Source: Spinacia oleracea (lineage: Eukaryota > Streptophyta > Magnoliopsida > Caryophyllales > Amaranthaceae). From it: DNA of 64,000 nt. This document shows positions 59,854-64,000 of this stretch, in pieces (position 1 is the stretch's first letter; every line of letters starts with the position of its first letter). A model generated the notes under the pieces. That model was not told the DNA's origin and made no database searches. It saw only the letters and a program-made list of their open reading frames with translations. Where the stretch lies: the NCBI RefSeq assembly GCF_020520425.1, contig NC_079491.1:24047449-24111448 (forward strand), read 5' to 3'. The translations under genes were made by a program, and so were the position numbers.

Positions 59854-62004
59854 ATGAATTGTCATATGTATCATAACATTACAGTGGTGATACATGCACT
59901 AAATACAGCTGCACTCACTATAAATAGAGCTCCGTCTAAAGCTGTCGAAAAGACTCCATATGAATTATGGTTTGGAAAGCCTCCAAATGTGTCTTTTCTT
60001 AAGATTTGGGGATGTGAAGTATACGTCAAACGATTAATTTCAGACAAACTTCATCCAAAATCTGACAAATGTATCCTTGTGGGCTATCCAAAGGAAACAA
60101 AGGGGTATTACTTCTACAATACATCTGAGAACAAGGTGTTTGTTGCTCGAGATGGTGTCTTTTTGGAGAAAGATCACATTTCCAAAATGACAAGTGGGAG
60201 AAAAGTAGACCTCGAAGAAATTCGAGTCGAACAACAAACTTTAGAGAATGCTCAAGATGACATTCAGGATGAAACTCAGAGATCTTTAGAAGAATCTGGT
60301 GAGAATCATGGTCAATCTAGAAATGTTACCCCGCGTAGATCGCAAAGATATAGATCTCAACCGGAAAGGTACTTAGGTATTTTGACGAACGAGAGCTATG
60401 ACGTTCTATTACTTGAAAGTGATGAACCTGCGACTTACAAACAAGCTATGACGAGCCCTAGCTCCAAGCAATGGCAAGAAGCCATGCAATCTGAATTAGA
60501 CTCCATGTCTGAAAACCAAGTATGGGATTTGGTCGATTTGCCAGATGGCTACCAAGCCATTGGAAGCAAATGGGTTTTCAAACTGAAAAAGGACAAGGAT
60601 GGGAAACTTGAAGTTTTCAAAGCTAGATTGGTTGCAAAAGGTTACAGGCAAGTCCACGGTGTGGATTACGATGAAACCTTTTCACCAGTTGCAATGCTAA
60701 AGTCTATTCGGATAATGTTAGCAATCGCTGCATATTACGATTACGAAATATGGCAGATGGATGTCAAAACTGCTTTCTTAAACGGCGTTTTAACAGAAAC
60801 TGTGTTTATGACACAGCCTGAAGGTTTTGAGGATCCAAAGAATGCTAAAAAGGTATGCAAGCTAAAGAAGTCAATCTACGGATTAAAGCAGGCATCCAGG
60901 AGCTGGAATATACGTTTTGATGAAGCAGTAAGTGACTTTGGTTTCATCAAGAACGCAGACGAATCTTATGTATACAAGAAGGTCAGTGGGAGCAAAATTG
61001 CTTTCCTAGTATTATATGTCGACGACATATTACTTATCGAAAATGACATTCCTGTGTTGAACTCTGTCAAGATTTGGCTTGGGAAATGTTTTTCGATGAA
61101 AGATCTAGCAGAAGCACAGTACATATTGGGCATCAAGATTTACAGAGATAGATCTAAAAGGATGATTGGACTTAGTCAAAGCACTTATATCAATAAGGTG
61201 CTTGATAGGTTCAAAATGGCAGACTCCAAGCGAGGCTACCTACCCATGTCTCATGGAATAACTCTAAGCAAGACTCAGTGCCCAAAAACACTTGATGAGC
61301 GTAGACGAATGAATGGGATTCCATATACATCATTGATTGGTTCAATAATGTATGCTATGATATGTACACGCCCGGATGTTGCGTACGCACTCAGTGCTAC
61401 GAGCAGATACCAGTCAGACCCAGGAGAGGCGCATTGGACTGCTGCCAAGAATATTCTGAAGTACCTGAAAAGGCACAAAGATGACTTCCTGGTCTATGGT
61501 GGAGATGATGAATTAATTGTTAAAGGCTATACGGACGCAAGTTTCCAAACCGACAAAGATGATTTCAGATCACAGTCTGGGTTTGTCTTCTGCCTCAACG
61601 GGGGTGCTGTAAGCTGGAAAAGTGCTAAGCAAAGCACCATTGCGGATTCTACAACTGAAGCGGAGTACATTGCTGCACATGAAGCAGCAAAGGAAGCTAT
61701 ATGGCTAAGGAAGTTCATAGGTGAACTTGGTGTAGTCCCCTTCATTAAAGGACCAATAGCCCTGTATTGTGATAATAACGGAGCTATTGCACAGGCAAAG
61801 GAGCCTAGACACCACCAGAGAGTCAAGCATGTACTTCGTAGATTTCACCTTCTACGAGAGTTCGTTGAAAGAAAAGAAGTCGAGATAAACAAGATTGGAA
61901 CTGATGACAACATATCAGATCCATTGACTAAACCTCTGCCGCAGGCGAAGCACAACTCGCACACTGCAGCTATGGGAATCAAGCATATTGGAGAATGGCT
62001 TTGA
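59854..62004 (+). CDS. Copia polyprotein, N-terminally truncated (integrase end, RT, RNase H)
   Basis: An uninterrupted 716-codon frame. It starts within the C-terminal part of integrase (ALNTAALTINRAPSKAVEKTPYELW, GYPKETKGYYFY). The copia reverse transcriptase follows (SKWVFKLKKDKDG, KARLVAKGY, QMDVKTAFLNG, LKKSIYGLKQA, catalytic YVDD at about residues 387-390), then RNase H (STTEAEYIAAHEA, LYCDNNGAIAQAKEP, HVLRRFHLLREFV). Gag, protease and the integrase core are absent, so it cannot move alone. The first codons (MNCHMYHN) probably come from LTR or junction sequence, so the given ATG is only the first one available. The frame is well kept, in line with a recent deletion. Confidence 0.85.
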   Translation: MNCHMYHNITVVIHALNTAALTINRAPSKAVEKTPYELWFGKPPNVSFLKIWGCEVYVKRLISDKLHPKSDKCILVGYPKETKGYYFYNTSENKVFVARDGVFLEKDHISKMTSGRKVDLEEIRVEQQTLENAQDDIQDETQRSLEESGENHGQSRNVTPRRSQRYRSQPERYLGILTNESYDVLLLESDEPATYKQAMTSPSSKQWQEAMQSELDSMSENQVWDLVDLPDGYQAIGSKWVFKLKKDKDGKLEVFKARLVAKGYRQVHGVDYDETFSPVAMLKSIRIMLAIAAYYDYEIWQMDVKTAFLNGVLTETVFMTQPEGFEDPKNAKKVCKLKKSIYGLKQASRSWNIRFDEAVSDFGFIKNADESYVYKKVSGSKIAFLVLYVDDILLIENDIPVLNSVKIWLGKCFSMKDLAEAQYILGIKIYRDRSKRMIGLSQSTYINKVLDRFKMADSKRGYLPMSHGITLSKTQCPKTLDERRRMNGIPYTSLIGSIMYAMICTRPDVAYALSATSRYQSDPGEAHWTAAKNILKYLKRHKDDFLVYGGDDELIVKGYTDASFQTDKDDFRSQSGFVFCLNGGAVSWKSAKQSTIADSTTEAEYIAAHEAAKEAIWLRKFIGELGVVPFIKGPIALYCDNNGAIAQAKEPRHHQRVKHVLRRFHLLREFVERKEVEINKIGTDDNISDPLTKPLPQAKHNSHTAAMGIKHIGEWL

Positions 62005-62869
62005 TATCCCTGTTTAATGTTTTAAAGTTTTAGAGTTTAAATCTTTGTAAAACATTATTGGTTAATCATTCACAATAAATGAAAAGAATTCATTTTTCCA
62101 TTTAATTTGTGGTTTATTAAATGATGAGTCCCTTCAATTTGACGATATATTCAAGATAGACTGTCAGGACCAGTCCTGTGACTAAGAAATGTCTATCAAG
62201 TGAACTTGAATGTCAAAGGTTGAAAATGGTCCCTAGTCGGAGTTTTCTATAAAATTGGACGCATAGAAAACGTTAGACGATTAGAATGCAAGATGACTAG
62301 TAGTTCTGTTTCTTGAACTATGTGGACATGGCAATGTCATAATCATTTGCATAGATACTTACTTTGGGAAGACTAGTATCAGACAAGACCTATGAAACTT
62401 TACTGTAAGAGATGAAAATTTGTCATAAGTAAATTTCATTAAAATTATTAGACACTAAATCCTCAATACCTGAGTGATTTGAGATTACTTGTTTGAGAAC
62501 TGGTTGCTTTGACGTTGACCAACCGTCGCACCGTAAAAGGAGGCTATAAAGGCAACGCTCAGGTAATCACCTATCAAATGAAGTCTAATCTCAAGATCGC
62601 AAGATTGGGATTGTCCTCCCATAAATCGGGATGAGATGCTTAAAAGTTGTACAAGGCCACTCGGAGAGCTAGAAACTGTGAAATGCATGGCCGTGCTCGG
62701 ATGAATCATAGGCTATGATTATCTGTTTATTTGATCAGTTGAACTCTGAAACCGAGGAACACCTCTGGACATAATAAGGATGACAACTCTTACCTTATGT
62801 TCAAGAGCAAGCATCGAGCGACAAAGGAATTAGGAAATGCACACTTGTCCCTAAGGACAAGTGGGAGAC
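62005..62869 (+). other. Copia 3' untranslated region and polypurine tract
   Basis: An 865-bp non-coding stretch between the polyprotein stop and the 3' LTR. A purine tract (AAGGACAAGTGGGAGA) abuts the LTR at 62870 and fits the plus-strand primer. A long 3' leader of this kind is seen in some plant copia families. Nothing else was recognised in it. Confidence 0.7.
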
Positions 62870-64000
62870 TGAAGGAAATAATGCCCTTGGTCCAAGTATG
62901 CATTCAATGTTAAGTCTAATAAATTCGGTTCAGTATTAATTAACAAGTTAATAATTCAGTGAGATCAAGTGAGCTGAATGCCTAGCTAGAGTCCGCTTTA
63001 GTTCAAGTGGAATTAATGATATTAATCCACAGCTTACTCTTGACTGAACCCGTAGGGTCACACAAATAGTACGTAAACGGATAAAGTATTTAATGGCATT
63101 AAATACTCCATCTATGGATATTCGGAATCGACGGATCTTGGTTTCAGTGGGAGCTGAGATCGTCACAGGCAAGAAATGAATACTCCGGAAACGATGATAT
63201 TGCCGGAAACGGAAATATGGATCGTATCGGAAATATAAATATTATCCAAGTCGTAGATGTTGCCGGAAACGGAAACATGGTACGTATCGGAAAATATTAT
63301 CGGAAATGGAAATATTGCCGGAATCGGAAATATTGCCGGAAACGGAAATATTGTCAGAATCGGAAATATTATCGGAATCGGAAAATAATTCCGGAAACGG
63401 AAATATTAAATATTTGTTCGAAACGGAAATTGATTCCGGAATCGGAAATATTAAATATTGTTCGTATCGGAAATGAATTCCGGAACCGGGAATTTAATCG
63501 GAAGCGTATCGTACGAATAAACATCGGACGAGCTTGCTAGACGCAAGGCCTAGCACGAAGCTAGGCCCAACGCCTAGCAAAGCCCGCGCGCGACCAAAGC
63601 AAGCAAAGCCCAAACGCGAGAGCAAGGCCAGCAGGCGCGCGCCCCTCATGGGCTGCGAGCACTTGCTGGGCCTGGGCTCAGCGCGCGCGCGCGCATGGCG
63701 CCCCTCGTGGGCTGCTGCGCCTGCGTGTGTGTTTGTGCTTGCGTACGAAACCTTGATCGGTTAGGATTCGTATAAGATTGATTTCCTAAGTCTACTAGAT
63801 AAATTAAGTGATTGAATTTTAGATTAATTCAGATTCACTAAATCGTTTCCTAGTAGGATTCAAATATCCGATACCCATGCCCTATAAATAGGTGATCAAT
63901 GCTCACAATTTATATCGAGTATTCAAGTATTCAAAGTGATTTTTGAGAGCAAAAATTCAGTCATACAATTGCCTATATGTGCCGAAAATTCTAAGTACCT
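62870..64000 (+). repeat. Copia 3' LTR, cut by the window edge
   Basis: Same sequence as the 5' LTR from 58545 but with 36 bp more minisatellite and a few substitutions. It continues beyond 64000. TATA box at 63882-63889. Confidence 0.9.

Larger units (their letters stand above)
58545..59880 (+). repeat. Copia 5' LTR (right limit uncertain)
   Basis: Matches the LTR at 62870-64000 for its first 1095 bp. The end must lie between 59640 and about 59885; no canonical CA plus primer binding site is visible because the internal deletion starts close to it. The LTR holds a CGGAAA minisatellite, a GC-rich block (59160-59380) and a TATA box at 59521-59528. Confidence 0.8.
58545..64000 (+). mobile_element. 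Young Ty1/copia element with deleted gag-integrase
   Basis: Two direct LTRs starting TGAAGGAAATAATGCCC (58545 and 62870) bracket a polyprotein that begins inside integrase. I count about nine substitutions and one 36-bp length difference over the 1.1 kb shared by the LTRs, so the insertion is fairly recent. The right LTR runs off the window, so the target duplication cannot be checked. Confidence 0.9.

Overview
The window looks like nuclear DNA of a flowering plant. Genes have short exons with GT-AG introns and plant-specific families (OVATE, HVA22, plant mTERF), and they sit in AT-rich DNA full of plant transposons. The protein style and the many 'CTCCCTCCGTC' Stowaway elements and 'ACGGAGTA' scars fit a eudicot. 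Amaranthaceae (spinach/beet/quinoa group) is my guess, from general resemblance only. No virus genome, CRISPR array, rRNA or standalone tRNA gene was seen.

Layout. 1-698: the 3' end of a frameshifted Ty1/copia element with its LTR. 1182-1593: a terminal-inverted-repeat MITE carrying a 7-bp microsatellite. 1662-7419: a CACTA (En/Spm) transposon with an apparently intact four-exon transposase but no visible right end. 8828 to about 11140: a minus-strand copia relic that has lost its reverse transcriptase and most of gag. 12028-15600: MITEs, a nested Stowaway pair and a tRNA-derived SINE. 16888-17487: an OVATE family gene. 21509-30410: a 12-exon minus-strand gene for a lipid-droplet-associated hydrolase (LDAH), reconstructed exon by exon to 306 codons. 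30900-40420: transposon-rich DNA with Stowaway, Mutator-like, hAT and Harbinger-like MITEs, a SINE, a retroposed copy and tandem repeats. 41196-43910: a six-exon HVA22-like gene. 44122-44628: a small intronless plant gene of unknown function, convergent with it. 47713-48759: an intronless mTERF gene. 50475-52028: a Stowaway MITE split by a Mutator-like foldback element. 52363-55230: a 2.9-kb solo LTR with a perfect 5-bp target duplication. 55287-57105: a hexose transporter (STP-like) pseudogene with a SINE inside an exon. 57995-64000: a reversed fragment of the same LTR family, interrupted by a young copia element that keeps two near-identical LTRs but has lost gag, protease and most of integrase.

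The five host genes do not form an operon or visible pathway and are probably regulated separately. The main story is layered transposition, with several insertions dated relative to each other by nesting and target-site duplications. I found no convincing new multi-gene system. The best leads are the intact CACTA transposase, the GC-AG intron in LDAH, the MITE insertion with an internal empty-site control, and the deletion-derivative copia elements.
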